Below, one piece after another: positions 24,196 through 32,941 of a stretch of 55,259 nt of DNA. The translations under genes were made by a program, and so were the position numbers. Each line of letters begins with the position of its first letter. Within the stretch, counting starts at the first letter, position 1. The DNA lies in the NCBI RefSeq assembly GCF_001668615.1, contig NZ_LZMC01000075.1:1-55259 (forward strand). Reading direction: 5' to 3'. This stretch comes from Mycobacterium sp. 1274761.0. Lineage in GTDB: Bacteria > Actinomycetota > Actinomycetes > Mycobacteriales > Mycobacteriaceae. A model generated the notes under the pieces. That model was not told the DNA's origin, ran no database searches, and was given only the letters and a program-made list of their open reading frames with translations.

Positions 24196-26625
24196 TTACG
24201 GAGGTGGCGGCGGCCCGAGCACCGGGACCGTGATGGGCGGCAAGCCGGGAATCTCGACCACCGTCGACCCGGCGATCGGCAGACCCGGAATGCCCTCCGG
24301 CGGCGGCGGAGGTGGCGGCGGAATGCCGTTGCTGATCTGCAGGGTGATGATCGAACCGGGGACCGTCTGGCCAGACGGCGAGGTGCCGACGACGGTGCCA
24401 TACGACGACGTGCTGTTGACCGAGTTGGTCTGGTCGGACACCTGGAAGCCGGCCTCTTTCAGCCGCTGCCGCGCCAGGTCCTGACTCATGCCCGACACGC
24501 TGGGCACCCGACCGCCCGGCGCCCCGTCGACGTAGCGCGGGTCGGTCGGCGGCAACTTCACCTCGCCGAAGTTGTTGGCAATCGGCTTCATCGCGGTGAA
24601 CCACGTACGAGCGGGCTCGTTGCCGCCGAACAGGTTTCCAGAACCGCACTGCCGCAACGGGAATGAGCACAGCTCGCCGGGCTCGGTGGAGTCGTCATAG
24701 ATGTAGTTGGCGGCGGCCAGGGTGTTGATGAAGCCGAGAAATCCCGACGAGCGGTGCGCCTCCGTTGTTCCCGTCTTGCCCGACATCGGCAGGTCCCAGC
24801 CCGCGGAACCCGCCGAACCCGCGGCGGTACCGTTGCCCACCGAATCGTGGCTCATCGCATTGGCCAGCGTGTTGGCCAACCCCTCGGACACGACCTGCTC
24901 ACACGTTTCCGTGGTGACCGACACCTCGTTGCCGTGCCGATCGAACACCTTGTCGATGGGGTTGGGCGGACACCACATGCCGCCCGACGCCAGCGTCGCG
25001 GCGACGTTGGACAACTCGAGGGCGTTGACCTCGATCGGACCGAGTGTGAACGAGCCGAGGTTCTGGCGCTTGACGAAATCGGCGAGGCTCTCGTTGCTCT
25101 CCGGGTCGTAGTCGCGCGCGGTACCAGGCAGCGCATACGACCGCAGCCCGAGCTTGACCGCCATGTCGACGGTGCGCTGCACCCCGATCTGGGAGATGAG
25201 CTTGGCGAAGGCCGTATTGGGTGACGTAGCCAACGCGTCGGTGACGTTCATCGAGCCGCGGTAGTTACCGGCGTTCTGCACACACCAGGTCGCTGGCGGA
25301 CAACCTTTGGCGCCGCCGCTGCCCAGACCCTTGGCCTCGAAGCGGCTGGGCGCGTCGAGGGTAGCGTTGATGCCCATGCCCATGTCGAGCGCGGCCGCGG
25401 TGGTGAAGAGCTTGAAGATGGACCCTGCGCCGTCGCCGACAAGCGAAAATGGTTGCGGCTGCATGGTTTCGCCGGCATCGATGTTCAAGCCATAGGTCCG
25501 GTTGCTCGCCATTGCCAGCACCGCATGAGTGTCTTTGCCGGGCTTGATGACGCTCATGACGCTGGCGATGCCGTGCAGGTCCGGGCTTGCGATGCCGTCG
25601 ATCGCCGACTTCACCGGTGCCTGCACATCGGGGTCCAGCGTCGTCTTGATCAGATAGCCGCCCCTGGCCACCTGCTCCTTGCTGATGCCGGCGCGGGCCA
25701 GATAGTCGAGCACGTAATCGCAGAAGAATGCGCGATCGCCGGCGGCGATGCAGCCCCGCGGCAGCTCCTGCGGCTGCGGCAGGATTCCCAGCGGCTCCTG
25801 CTTGGCGGCGCGCAGCGCATCGGCTTCCTGCGGGATGTTCTGAATCATCGTGTCGAGCACGAGATTGCGCCGGGCAAGTGCGCCGTCGGGATTGGTGTAC
25901 GGGTTCAGCGTGCTGGTGGACTGCACCAGGCCAGCAAGCAGCGCGGACTGCTGCCAGTTCAACTCGGAAGCATTGATCCCGAAGTAGGTCTGCGCGGCGT
26001 CCTGAATGCCAAAAGCGTTGTTGCCGAACGAAACCAGGTTCAGATAGCGGGTGAGGATTTCCTGTTTGGTGAAGGTCTTGTCAAGGGTGAGCGCCATGCG
26101 GATCTCACGCAGCTTGCGCGCCGGCGTGGTCTCGACGGCGGCCCGCTTCTCGGCGTCGGTCTGCGCCAGGACCAACAGCTGATAGTTCTTCACGTACTGC
26201 TGCTCGAGGGTGGAGCCACCGCGAGTGTCCGCGTTGCCGGACATGTAGCCCGACACACCCGTCAGCGTGCCCTTCCAGTCGACGCCGTTGTGCTCGGCAA
26301 ACCGCTTGTCCTCGATCGAGACGATGGCCAGCTTCATCGTGTCGGCGATCTGATCGCTGGGCACCTCGAACCGGCGCTGCGAATACAGCCAGGCGATGAC
26401 GTTGCCCTTCGCGTCCACCATCGTCGAGACGCCGGGCACCTCGCCCTCGACCAGTTGCGCCGACCCGTTGGCAACCACATCCGAAGCCCGGTTCGACATC
26501 AGGCCGAAGCCGCCGACGATGGGGAACATCAACCCCGCCGCCACCACGCTTGCCAGCAGGCAACACCACGCCAATTTGATGACCGTGACCGTCGCCGGCG
26601 GTCGATTCGGCGGGCGCTCCGGCAT
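24196..26625 (-). CDS. ponA2: bifunctional penicillin-binding protein with PASTA domain
   Basis: The 809-residue class A PBP makes and cross-links peptidoglycan outside the membrane. A helix at about 16-38 anchors it. The glycosyltransferase 51 domain has EDKRFAEHNG (105-114) and RGGSTLEQQYVKNY (135-148). The transpeptidase domain has SIFK (402-405, active Ser402), SPN (468-470) and KTGT (617-620). One PASTA domain (about 700-765) precedes a Pro-rich tail. It corresponds to Rv3682, a protein linked to stress and dormancy survival. It diverges from whiB4, and its ATG lies 7 nt after a TAGTCT box. Confidence 0.97.
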   Translation of the reverse strand: MPERPPNRPPATVTVIKLAWCCLLASVVAAGLMFPIVGGFGLMSNRASDVVANGSAQLVEGEVPGVSTMVDAKGNVIAWLYSQRRFEVPSDQIADTMKLAIVSIEDKRFAEHNGVDWKGTLTGVSGYMSGNADTRGGSTLEQQYVKNYQLLVLAQTDAEKRAAVETTPARKLREIRMALTLDKTFTKQEILTRYLNLVSFGNNAFGIQDAAQTYFGINASELNWQQSALLAGLVQSTSTLNPYTNPDGALARRNLVLDTMIQNIPQEADALRAAKQEPLGILPQPQELPRGCIAAGDRAFFCDYVLDYLARAGISKEQVARGGYLIKTTLDPDVQAPVKSAIDGIASPDLHGIASVMSVIKPGKDTHAVLAMASNRTYGLNIDAGETMQPQPFSLVGDGAGSIFKLFTTAAALDMGMGINATLDAPSRFEAKGLGSGGAKGCPPATWCVQNAGNYRGSMNVTDALATSPNTAFAKLISQIGVQRTVDMAVKLGLRSYALPGTARDYDPESNESLADFVKRQNLGSFTLGPIEVNALELSNVAATLASGGMWCPPNPIDKVFDRHGNEVSVTTETCEQVVSEGLANTLANAMSHDSVGNGTAAGSAGSAGWDLPMSGKTGTTEAHRSSGFLGFINTLAAANYIYDDSTEPGELCSFPLRQCGSGNLFGGNEPARTWFTAMKPIANNFGEVKLPPTDPRYVDGAPGGRVPSVSGMSQDLARQRLKEAGFQVSDQTNSVNSTSSYGTVVGTSPSGQTVPGSIITLQISNGIPPPPPPPPEGIPGLPIAGSTVVEIPGLPPITVPVLGPPPPP

Positions 26626-26632
26626 GCCCTAT

Positions 26633-26638
26633 AGACTA
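26633..26638 (-). promoter_or_regulatory. leaderless -10 box of ponA2
   Basis: TAGTCT on the minus strand is followed by 7 nt and the ponA2 ATG at 26625. No Shine-Dalgarno sequence is evident. Confidence 0.5.
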
Positions 26639-26764
26639 GCCAGGCTTGCTAATGCTCCGCGCCTCGAGCCCAACTTGCCAGCATAAAGCCACATACGCCG
26701 CAATTCGCGCCGCCGCCGTCGGGCGAGTCTGGACGGGTGTCCCAAAAAAGGGGCAAACAAAGAG

Positions 26765-26794
26765 TTGCATAAATAGCGTGTGACCACCTAGCTT
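26765..26794 (+). promoter_or_regulatory. candidate whiB4 promoter
   Basis: TTGCAT (26765-26770) and TAGCTT (26789-26794) are spaced by 18 nt and face whiB4, predicting a 5' UTR of about 115 nt. The surrounding 288-bp ponA2-whiB4 spacer has an A-rich stretch (26744-26765) and no other gene that I can support. Confidence 0.4.
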
Positions 26795-26914
26795 GTACCT
26801 ACAGTGCGATTCAGGTAACAGAGACCTGCGCAATGTGGCGTAGATCGCAGCAGCGATTTACACCGAGGGAGCGAGCCGTCAAGTCACGGCGGCTGGACTT
26901 AAGGGGAAACGCTG

Positions 26915-27274
26915 GTGTCGAGCACACGGCCAGTCGCGCGTAGGACAACAACCACCACTTCACTTCCCAGCAGTTTGGTCCAAGGCGCGGAGGCCGAGGC
27001 CCGTATTGCATGGGTTTCTCAGGCCCGATGCCGCCAGGCTGACCCGGACGAACTGTTTGTCCGTGGCGCGGCCCAGCGCAAAGCCGCGGTCATCTGCAGG
27101 CACTGCCCAGTGATCTTGGAATGCGGCGCCGATGCCCTGGACAACCGTGTCGAGTTCGGCGTGTGGGGTGGCATGACCGAGCGGCAGCGCCGCGCACTAC
27201 TCAAGCAACATCCCGAGGTGGTGTCCTGGGCCGAGTTCTTCACCGCCCAGCGCAAACACCGCAGCGCCGTATAA
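26915..27274 (+). CDS. whiB4: WhiB-family Fe-S redox regulator
   Basis: The 119-residue protein has the four Cys of a 4Fe-4S cluster at 39, 61, 64 and 70 (ARCRQADPDE; ICRHCPVILEC). The WhiB signature GVWGGMTERQRR is followed by a basic C-terminal DNA-binding tail. Mycobacterial WhiB4 senses oxygen and nitric oxide and represses antioxidant and other genes when oxidised. It starts at GTG 26915 behind AAGGGGA. It sits between divergent ponA2 and the convergent ArsA-like ATPase pair, matching Rv3681c. Confidence 0.96.
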   Translation: MSSTRPVARRTTTTTSLPSSLVQGAEAEARIAWVSQARCRQADPDELFVRGAAQRKAAVICRHCPVILECGADALDNRVEFGVWGGMTERQRRALLKQHPEVVSWAEFFTAQRKHRSAV

Positions 27275-27281
27275 CGGCCCG

Positions 27282-28409
27282 CTAGGCCGCGGCCTCGCCG
27301 GTGATCTGATCGGCGATCGCGCGCAGCGCCTCCAAGTCTGAGACGTCGAACGGCAATGACGGCACGCCGACGATCGAGACGTGCGGGTTGGCGCCCGTGA
27401 ACCGCGACAGCAGCCGTACTTCACGTTTGGCCGTGCCGGCCCGATCGGAATGAATCCGCAGCACCGCCGCGGTCAGCGACTCAGGATCGTCGACCGCGAG
27501 CACGTCTGCGGCTTCTTCGGCCTTGTCGGCGTGCAGCGACGACAACATCGGATGTGTCCGGTTGAGAATCAGCCCGGCCAGCGGCATGTGCTCTTCGGAC
27601 AGGCGGTCGACGAAGAACGCCGCCTCGCGCAGCGCATCGGGCTCGGCTGCCGACACCACGACGAACTGGGTGCCGCGCCGCTTCAGCAGCTCGTAGGTAC
27701 GGTCGGCCTTCTCGCGGAATCCGCCGAACGTGGCGTCCAGCGACTGCACGAATGCCGCTGCGTCGGAAAGCATCTGAGAACCGAGGACGGTCGACAGCGC
27801 GCGCATGGCGAGCCCCATCGCCCCTGACACCAGCTTGCCGATGCCGCGGCCGGGCCCGAGCAGCAGCTTCCACAGGCGGCTGTCCATGAAGCCGCCCAAC
27901 CGTTTCGGCGCATCCAGGAAGTCCAGCGCGTTGCGCGACGGCGGCGTATCGACGACCACCAGATCCCACCGGTCCTCGCCCAGCAGCTGGCCCAGCTTCT
28001 CCATCGCCATGTACTCCTGCGTGCCGGCAAGGGAGGTGGCGACCGTTTGATAGAACTGGTTGTCCAAAATCGCTTGCGCGCGTTCGGGTCCCGAGTACTG
28101 GACGACCATTTCGTCGAATGTGCGACGCATGTCGAGCATCATCGCGTGCAGCTGGCCGGACACCTCCGGTGCCAGCGGCACCCGCTGCGGCGTATTGCCG
28201 AGGTCCTTGATTCCCAGCGCCTGGGCCAGCCGCTTGGCCGGGTCGATGGTCAGCACCACGACAGTGCGGCCATACTCCGCGGCGCGCAGGGCCATCGCCG
28301 CTGCCGTCGTGGTCTTGCCGACACCGCCTGCGCCGCAACAGACCACGACGCGGTTGGAGGTGTCGTTCAGGATCGAGGCCATGTCCAGGGCCGGCGGTGT
28401 GGTGCTCAT
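27282..28409 (-). CDS. ArsA/Get3-like ATPase, second subunit (BagB, Rv3680-like)
   Basis: The 375-residue P-loop ATPase has the deviant Walker [10 protein letters not shown] (26-34), switch [12 protein letters not shown], and the family [17 protein letters not shown] switch II segment. It pairs with the upstream gene product; in M. tuberculosis the Rv3679/Rv3680 proteins form a cytosolic Get3-like complex linked to detoxification of electrophiles and drugs. It lacks obvious metal-binding Cys-x2-Cys or arsenite Cys sites, so arsenite pumping is unlikely. Four-base overlap with its partner gene indicates coupled expression. Confidence 0.9.
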   Translation of the reverse strand: MSTTPPALDMASILNDTSNRVVVCCGAGGVGKTTTAAAMALRAAEYGRTVVVLTIDPAKRLAQALGIKDLGNTPQRVPLAPEVSGQLHAMMLDMRRTFDEMVVQYSGPERAQAILDNQFYQTVATSLAGTQEYMAMEKLGQLLGEDRWDLVVVDTPPSRNALDFLDAPKRLGGFMDSRLWKLLLGPGRGIGKLVSGAMGLAMRALSTVLGSQMLSDAAAFVQSLDATFGGFREKADRTYELLKRRGTQFVVVSAAEPDALREAAFFVDRLSEEHMPLAGLILNRTHPMLSSLHADKAEEAADVLAVDDPESLTAAVLRIHSDRAGTAKREVRLLSRFTGANPHVSIVGVPSLPFDVSDLEALRAIADQITGEAAA

Positions 28410-29425
28410 CTGACCCCCTGATGGTTGAGCGCTTCTGCCAATTCGTAGAGGCTGCCCAGGTCAACGCCGTCGGGTATGGCGGGCAGTTCGAGCCGCGGCA
28501 CCTCGATCTCGTCGAGCTGCTCGGCGCTCTCGGCGCGAGCCGTGATGCGGGTGGCATGCTGGATGGTCTCGGTGAGCAGGCCCGCGAAGTCGCTGTCGGA
28601 CAATGTGATTCCCGCTTTGGTCAGGTCGGCGCGCACCTTGTCGGCGTCGACGTCACCTTCGGCAGCCTTGGCGAGCGCGTCGGGCGCGAGGTAGGCGGGG
28701 ATGTTGCGGTTGACGATGACGCTGCCGATCGGCAGATCCAGGTCCTGCAGTTCGTCGATGGCCTCGATGGTCTCCTGCATGGGCAGCGCTTCGAGCAGCG
28801 TCACCAGGTGGATGGCCGTGAGGTCCGAATGCAGCACCTTCACCACGCTCTCGGCCTGCGAGTGCACCGGCCCGCCCTTGGCGAGATCCGACACGGCCTT
28901 GGTGACGTCGAGGAAGCGGGAGATGCGCCCCGTCGGCGGCGAGTCGACGACGACAGCGTCGTACACCGGCTGCTTACCCTTCTCGCCGCGCGTGACGATC
29001 TCGCGGATCTTGCCCGTGAGCAGGACGTCGCGCAGGCCCGGCGCGATGGTGGTGGCGAACTCGACGGCACCGATGCGCCGCATGGCCCGCCCCGCCAGCC
29101 CGAGGTTGTAGAACATCTCGAGATACTCCAGGAACGCCGCCTCGATGTCGATGGCCAGCGCATTGACCGTCCCGCCGCCGTCGGCCGTCGCGATCTTGAC
29201 TTCCTCGTACGGCAAGGGCGGAACGTCGAAAAGCTGCGCAATGCCTTGGCGCCCTTCGACTTCGACCAACAACACCTTCCGGCCGCCGGCGGCCAGCGCC
29301 AGCGCCAGCGAAGCGGCGATGGTCGACTTTCCGGTGCCGCCCTTGCCGGTGACGAAGTGCAGCCGCGCCTTGGTCAGACGCGACGGCCAGCCGACCGTCT
29401 TGCGGTCGTTTGCCTCGGTGCCCAT
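28406..29425 (-). CDS. ArsA/Get3-like ATPase, first subunit (BagA, Rv3679-like)
   Basis: The 339-residue partner ATPase has P-loop GKGGTGKST (27-35), [12 protein letters not shown] in the switch I region, and [16 protein letters not shown] as switch II. Its helical insert differs from that of its partner, as expected for a heteromer. ATG 29425 is the better start because a TAGCAT box lies 6 nt upstream; a GTG one codon earlier is the alternative. It diverges from the DUF4177-RidA-hydrolase operon across 48 bp. Confidence 0.9.
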   Translation of the reverse strand: MGTEANDRKTVGWPSRLTKARLHFVTGKGGTGKSTIAASLALALAAGGRKVLLVEVEGRQGIAQLFDVPPLPYEEVKIATADGGGTVNALAIDIEAAFLEYLEMFYNLGLAGRAMRRIGAVEFATTIAPGLRDVLLTGKIREIVTRGEKGKQPVYDAVVVDSPPTGRISRFLDVTKAVSDLAKGGPVHSQAESVVKVLHSDLTAIHLVTLLEALPMQETIEAIDELQDLDLPIGSVIVNRNIPAYLAPDALAKAAEGDVDADKVRADLTKAGITLSDSDFAGLLTETIQHATRITARAESAEQLDEIEVPRLELPAIPDGVDLGSLYELAEALNHQGVR

Positions 29426-29473
29426 CACTGCATGCTAACGAAGCCGTCCCGCCCGACCGATAAGCTCAGCCAC
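29426..29473. promoter_or_regulatory. divergent leaderless promoters, BagA-like gene and DUF4177 gene
   Basis: Two -10 boxes point outward: TAGCAT (29437-29432, minus) 6 nt before ATG 29425, and TAAGCT (29461-29466, plus) 7 nt before ATG 29474. Neither gene has a ribosome-binding site, so both mRNAs are probably leaderless. Confidence 0.55.
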
Positions 29474-29635
29474 ATGAGCGAAACGACCCGGTGGGAGTAC
29501 GCGACGGTCCCGTTGCTGACGCACGCCACCAAGCAGATTCTCGACCAGTGGGGCGAAGACGGTTGGGAGTTGGTGTCCGTGCTGCCGGGACCCACCGGTG
29601 AGCAGCACGTCGCGTATCTGAAGCGGCCGAAGTGA
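29474..29635 (+). CDS. DUF4177-family small protein
   Basis: The 53-residue protein (MSETTRWEYATVPLLTH through a WGEDGWELVSVLPG core) matches the compact DUF4177 fold, whose hallmark is the WEYxxV start and the GWELV motif. Its function is unknown. It begins at a leaderless-type ATG, and its stop overlaps the RidA start as GTGA, so it is the first gene of a three-gene operon with RidA and the MBL hydrolase. Confidence 0.8.
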   Translation: MSETTRWEYATVPLLTHATKQILDQWGEDGWELVSVLPGPTGEQHVAYLKRPK

Positions 29636-30093
29636 GCAGCGGCTGGTCGGCGCGGCTGTCCGAGCTAGGGATCACGCTGCCCGAACTGGCCAAACCGTTG
29701 GCGGCGTATGTGCCGGCCGTCAGGACCGGGAACCTCGTCTACACCGCCGGACAGCTGCCACTGGTCAATGGCGAGCTCGTGGCGACTGGCAAGGTCGGCC
29801 TCGAGGTCACGCCGGAGATCGGCAAGACGCTGGCCCGCATCTGCGCACTCAACGCGTTGGCCGCCGTCGACTCGCTGGTCGGCATCGACTCCATCGTCAA
29901 GGTGGTAAAGGTCGTCGGCTTCGTGGCGTCGGCACCGGGCTTCCACGGGCAGCCCGGTGTGGTGAACGGTGCCTCCCAACTGTTCGGCGAAGTGTTCGGC
30001 GAGGCCGGCGCGCACGCGCGGTCCGCCGTCGGGGTGTCCGAGCTGCCGCTGGACGCGCCGGTGGAGGTCGAGATCATTGTCGAGGTCGCGTGA
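29632..30093 (+). CDS. RidA/YjgF-family protein (Rv3678c-like)
   Basis: The 153-residue product has the YjgF fold with the GNLVYTAGQLPLVNG strand and the C-terminal [17 protein letters not shown]. It lacks the canonical late Arg (normally RxxxxV before LP) that makes RidA deaminate reactive enamines or imines: here that segment reads ARSAVGVSELP, with Arg four residues earlier. It therefore may be a RidA subfamily with a different role. GTGA overlaps on both ends couple it to the DUF4177 and MBL genes. Confidence 0.85.
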   Translation: MSSGWSARLSELGITLPELAKPLAAYVPAVRTGNLVYTAGQLPLVNGELVATGKVGLEVTPEIGKTLARICALNALAAVDSLVGIDSIVKVVKVVGFVASAPGFHGQPGVVNGASQLFGEVFGEAGAHARSAVGVSELPLDAPVEVEIIVEVA

Positions 30094-30917
30094 GCGACGA
30101 TCAGCACCCGGCGTATGGGGTGCTGCGCCCGGTGACCGAGACGGCATCGGTGCTGCTGTGCAACAACCCCGGGCTGTTGACGCTGGACGGCACCAACACG
30201 TGGGTGTTGCGCGGTAGGGGCAGCGACGAGATCGTCGTCGTCGACCCTGGACCGGATGACGACGAGCACATCGCCGCCATCGCGGCACTCGGCACCATCC
30301 CGCTGGTGCTGATCAGCCACAAGCACGAGGACCACACCGGCGGTATCGACAAGCTCGTCGAGCGCACCGGCGCGGTGGTCCGCTCGGTCGGCAGCGGCTA
30401 CCTGCGAGGCCTCGGCGGCCCGTTGTCCGACGGCGAGGTCATCGACGCGGCCGGGCTGCGCATCACCGTGATGGCCACGCCCGGGCACACCGCCGACTCG
30501 TTGTCGTTCGTGCTCGAGGACGCCGTGCTGACCGCCGACACCGTGCTGGGGCGGGGCACCACCGTGATCGACGCCGAGGACGGCTCACTCGGCGACTATC
30601 TCGAATCGCTGAAGCGACTGCATGGCTTGGGCCACCGCGCGGTGCTGCCGGGACACGGGCCCAACCTCTCCGACCTCGAGGCCATCACCGCGATGTACCT
30701 GGCGCATCGCGAGGAGCGGCTGGAACAGGTGCGCGACGCGTTGCGGGTGCTGGGTGACGACGCGACCGCCCGCCAGGTGGTCGAATACGTCTACACCGAC
30801 GTCGACGAAAAGCTATGGGACTACGCGGAATGGAGCGTCCAGGCGCAGCTCGACTACCTCCGCGATTTCGGCGTGATTTCCCGCGATGGGCGCGGGTTTT
30901 CACGCCCAAATCGCTAG
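30090..30917 (+). CDS. MBL-fold hydrolase (LACTB2-like, Rv3677c-like)
   Basis: The 275-residue metallo-beta-lactamase-fold enzyme has the zinc motif [10 protein letters not shown] (76-85), a later ATPGHTADS and the VLPGHGP motif. The helical C-terminal winged segment ([25 protein letters not shown]) is typical of the LACTB2/ribonuclease-like branch. The substrate is unknown. Oddly, residues 258-275 ([17 protein letters not shown] and its preceding Arg) are encoded by the 53-bp palindromic repeat, so the natural C-terminus may have been replaced. The stop shares CTAG with the stop of crp. Confidence 0.9.
   Translation: MSDDQHPAYGVLRPVTETASVLLCNNPGLLTLDGTNTWVLRGRGSDEIVVVDPGPDDDEHIAAIAALGTIPLVLISHKHEDHTGGIDKLVERTGAVVRSVGSGYLRGLGGPLSDGEVIDAAGLRITVMATPGHTADSLSFVLEDAVLTADTVLGRGTTVIDAEDGSLGDYLESLKRLHGLGHRAVLPGHGPNLSDLEAITAMYLAHREERLEQVRDALRVLGDDATARQVVEYVYTDVDEKLWDYAEWSVQAQLDYLRDFGVISRDGRGFSRPNR
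30862..30914. repeat. 53-bp palindromic repeat, copy 2 (inverted relative to copy 1)
   Basis: The arms are GCGATTT / C / GGCGTGA / TTT / CCCGCG and the mirror CGCGGG / TTT / TCACGCC / C / AAATCGC around a 5-nt loop (30886-30890). Only the central TTT and the single C are unpaired. It covers the last codons of the MBL hydrolase and touches the crp stop. Compared with the reverse complement of copy 1, four positions differ; the outer-arm difference keeps pairing here and breaks it in copy 1. Confidence 0.85.
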
Positions 30918-31588
30918 CGCGCTCGGCGGGCCAGCCGCTCGCTGTCGGAGATCAGCACGCTCTTGCCCTCCAACCGGATCCAGCCGCGATGGGCGAAATC
31001 GGCGAGCGCCTTGTTGACCGTCTCCCGGGACGCGCCGACCAACTGCGCGATCTCCTCTTGGGTCAGGTCGTGGGTGACGCGAAGCGCGCCGCCCTCCTGC
31101 GTGCCGAAGCGCTGCGCCAGCTGCAGCAGCTGCTTGGCGACGCGGCCCGGGACGTCAGTGAAGATCAGGTCGGCGAGGTTGTTGTTGGTGCGGCGCAGTC
31201 GGCGGGCCAGCACCCGCAGCAGCTGCTCGGCGATCTCAGGCCGGTCGGCGATCCACGCGCGCAGCGCGTCGCGGTCCATCGATACGGCGCGCACCTCGGT
31301 GATCGTGGTGGCGCTTGACGTGCGCGGCCCCGGGTCGAAGATCGACAGCTCGCCGAACATGTCCGACGGGCCCATGATCGTCAGCAGGTTCTCGCGGCCG
31401 TCAGGAGACCGGCGGCCGATCTTCACCTTGCCCGATATGATGATGAACAGCCGATCGCCGGGCTCGCCCTCGGCGAACACCGTGTGCCCGCGGGGGAAGT
31501 CGACGGGCTGAAGCTGTTTTGTCAGCGCGGATACGGCGCTTGGCTCAACCCCCTGGAAGATTCCGGCCCTGGCCAGGATCTCGTCCAC
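30914..31588 (-). CDS. crp: cAMP receptor protein (CRP/FNR family)
   Basis: The 224-residue global regulator has an N-terminal cyclic-nucleotide domain with the phosphate cassette [17 protein letters not shown] (Glu, Arg, Thr and Ser contact cAMP). A long dimer helix follows, then a C-terminal helix-turn-helix whose recognition helix is [14 protein letters not shown]. It corresponds to Rv3676, which recognises TGTGA-N6-TCACA. GTG 31588 is preceded by AGAGGGG. It is downstream of the Rv3675-like gene on the same strand and converges with the MBL gene. Two near-consensus targets occur in this window (acs and the Ms1-type RNA). Confidence 0.96.
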   Translation of the reverse strand: MDEILARAGIFQGVEPSAVSALTKQLQPVDFPRGHTVFAEGEPGDRLFIIISGKVKIGRRSPDGRENLLTIMGPSDMFGELSIFDPGPRTSSATTITEVRAVSMDRDALRAWIADRPEIAEQLLRVLARRLRRTNNNLADLIFTDVPGRVAKQLLQLAQRFGTQEGGALRVTHDLTQEEIAQLVGASRETVNKALADFAHRGWIRLEGKSVLISDSERLARRAR

Positions 31589-31689
31589 GTTGCCCCTCTT
31601 AAGCTGTCGGGTGATATGACATACGCGCGCCGACCTCTAACCGGTTTGCGAGATCAGTCTAGAGGCTGGTTATTTCGTGCGTAGCCACG

Positions 31690-32031
31690 CTACACACGAT
31701 CGGCGTGCCGATACTGCTGAAACCCAGGAATTTCGCGGTTGTATTGATACTGCGGCGTCGGCAACTGCAGCCAGTCCTCTTCGGTACTAAGAGGTCTGGC
31801 AACGGGCGCCTCGGCGACGCGTCCCTGCAGCCGGCGTTGCATGCCATCCAACGCTGTCGGCATCCCGTCGCGGGCCAGGGTATGAACGTCATCCGCCTGC
31901 GCCTGCTCCAAGAATGCAGCGACGTCGCTGGCCGATACTGCGCCGTCGTCGAGGCCCGATTCGAGCCGCTCGAGCCCAAGGATCGCCAACATCAGCATCC
32001 CCGGGATGAGGACCGCGAGCAGCCACGACAC
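31690..32031 (-). CDS. small membrane protein (Rv3675-like)
   Basis: The 113-residue product starts with one hydrophobic helix (SWLLAVLIPGMLMLAILGL, residues 2-20). An acidic, helical cytosolic or periplasmic part follows (SASDVAAFLEQAQADDVHTLARDG), then a Pro/Tyr-rich tail (PTPQYQYNREIPGFQQY). It starts at GTG 32031, with a TAACTA box 7 nt upstream as a weak leaderless signal. Position next to crp and divergent from nth matches Rv3675. Function is unknown. Confidence 0.72.
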   Translation of the reverse strand: MSWLLAVLIPGMLMLAILGLERLESGLDDGAVSASDVAAFLEQAQADDVHTLARDGMPTALDGMQRRLQGRVAEAPVARPLSTEEDWLQLPTPQYQYNREIPGFQQYRHADRV

Positions 32032-32113
32032 AAGCAGGTAGTTAACACGCCCAAGGTCTCGTCGGGATCACGAATTGTCACCGGTCCGCAGTAGTGCTGT
32101 CGCCCCCTCTCAG

Positions 32114-32119
32114 TACCCT
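32114..32119 (+). promoter_or_regulatory. leaderless -10 box of nth
   Basis: TACCCT is followed by 6 nt and GTG 32126. No ribosome-binding site is evident, so transcription probably starts at the GTG. Confidence 0.55.
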
Positions 32120-32125
32120 TGCAGG

Positions 32126-32923
32126 GTGACTGTAGGTGAGTCTTCCGCCGAGAAGGCGACGCAACCCAAACCACGCGCGGCAGCCGCTACGCGCAAGTGG
32201 GACAACGAGACACACCTCGGCCTGGTCCGTCGGGCGCGTCGCATGAATCGCAAACTCGCGCAAGCCTTCCCACACGTCTACTGCGAACTGAACTTCACCA
32301 ACCCGCTCGAGCTGACGGTGGCGACCATCCTGTCGGCGCAGAGCACCGACAAAGGCGTCAACCTCACCACGCCCGCATTGTTCGCCAAATATCGCACGGC
32401 CAGGGACTACGCACAGGCTGACCGCACCGAGCTCGAGGAGATGGTGCGGCCGACGGGGTTCTACCGAAACAAGGCCAACGCGCTGATCCGGCTCGGCCAG
32501 GAACTCGTCGAGCGGTTCGACGGCGAGGTGCCCTCCACCATGGAGCAGCTCGTCACGCTGCCCGGGGTCGGCCGCAAGACCGCCAACGTGATCCTGGGAA
32601 ACGCCTTCGGTATTCCGGGCATCACCGTCGACACCCATTTCGGCAGGCTAGTCCGGCGCTGGCGGTGGACCGAGGAGGAGGATCCGGTCAAGGTCGAGCA
32701 CGCCATCGGTGCTCTGATCGAACGCAAGGAGTGGACCGACCTGAGCCACCGGGTGATCTTCCACGGCCGCCGCGTGTGTCATGCCCGTAAGCCCGCCTGC
32801 GGCGTGTGCGTGCTCGCCAAGGACTGCCCGTCTTACGGGATCGGGCCGACGGATCCTCTCGTGGCAGCCCCGCTGGTGAAGGGGCCGGAAACCGAGCACC
32901 TGCTGGCGTTGGCCGGGCTGTAA
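32126..32923 (+). CDS. nth: endonuclease III
   Basis: The 265-residue bifunctional DNA glycosylase/AP lyase removes oxidised pyrimidines. The helix-hairpin-helix [18 protein letters not shown] contains the catalytic Lys (RKTA), and ITVDTHFGR carries the catalytic Asp. The 4Fe-4S loop C-x6-C-x2-C-x5-C is complete ([18 protein letters not shown]). An N-terminal basic extension of about 25 residues ([17 protein letters not shown]) is usual in mycobacteria. The start at GTG 32126 fits a leaderless promoter. Confidence 0.96.
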   Translation: MTVGESSAEKATQPKPRAAAATRKWDNETHLGLVRRARRMNRKLAQAFPHVYCELNFTNPLELTVATILSAQSTDKGVNLTTPALFAKYRTARDYAQADRTELEEMVRPTGFYRNKANALIRLGQELVERFDGEVPSTMEQLVTLPGVGRKTANVILGNAFGIPGITVDTHFGRLVRRWRWTEEEDPVKVEHAIGALIERKEWTDLSHRVIFHGRRVCHARKPACGVCVLAKDCPSYGIGPTDPLVAAPLVKGPETEHLLALAGL

Positions 32924-32941
32924 ACGCTGCGCGCCCCGGCC

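Noticed and set aside
25453..26634. 393-codon frame antisense to ponA2
   Set aside because: It covers the conserved glycosyltransferase and transpeptidase coding region in a His/Arg/Gln-rich shadow composition.
28397..29473. Long plus-strand frame over the BagA-like gene that runs in frame into the DUF4177 gene
   Set aside because: Only the last 53 codons resemble a protein family and a leaderless promoter precedes them; the upstream part is antisense to a conserved ATPase.
31600..31640. TGATATGACAT upstream of crp as an autoregulatory CRP site
   Set aside because: It lacks the TCAC half-site at the required spacing.
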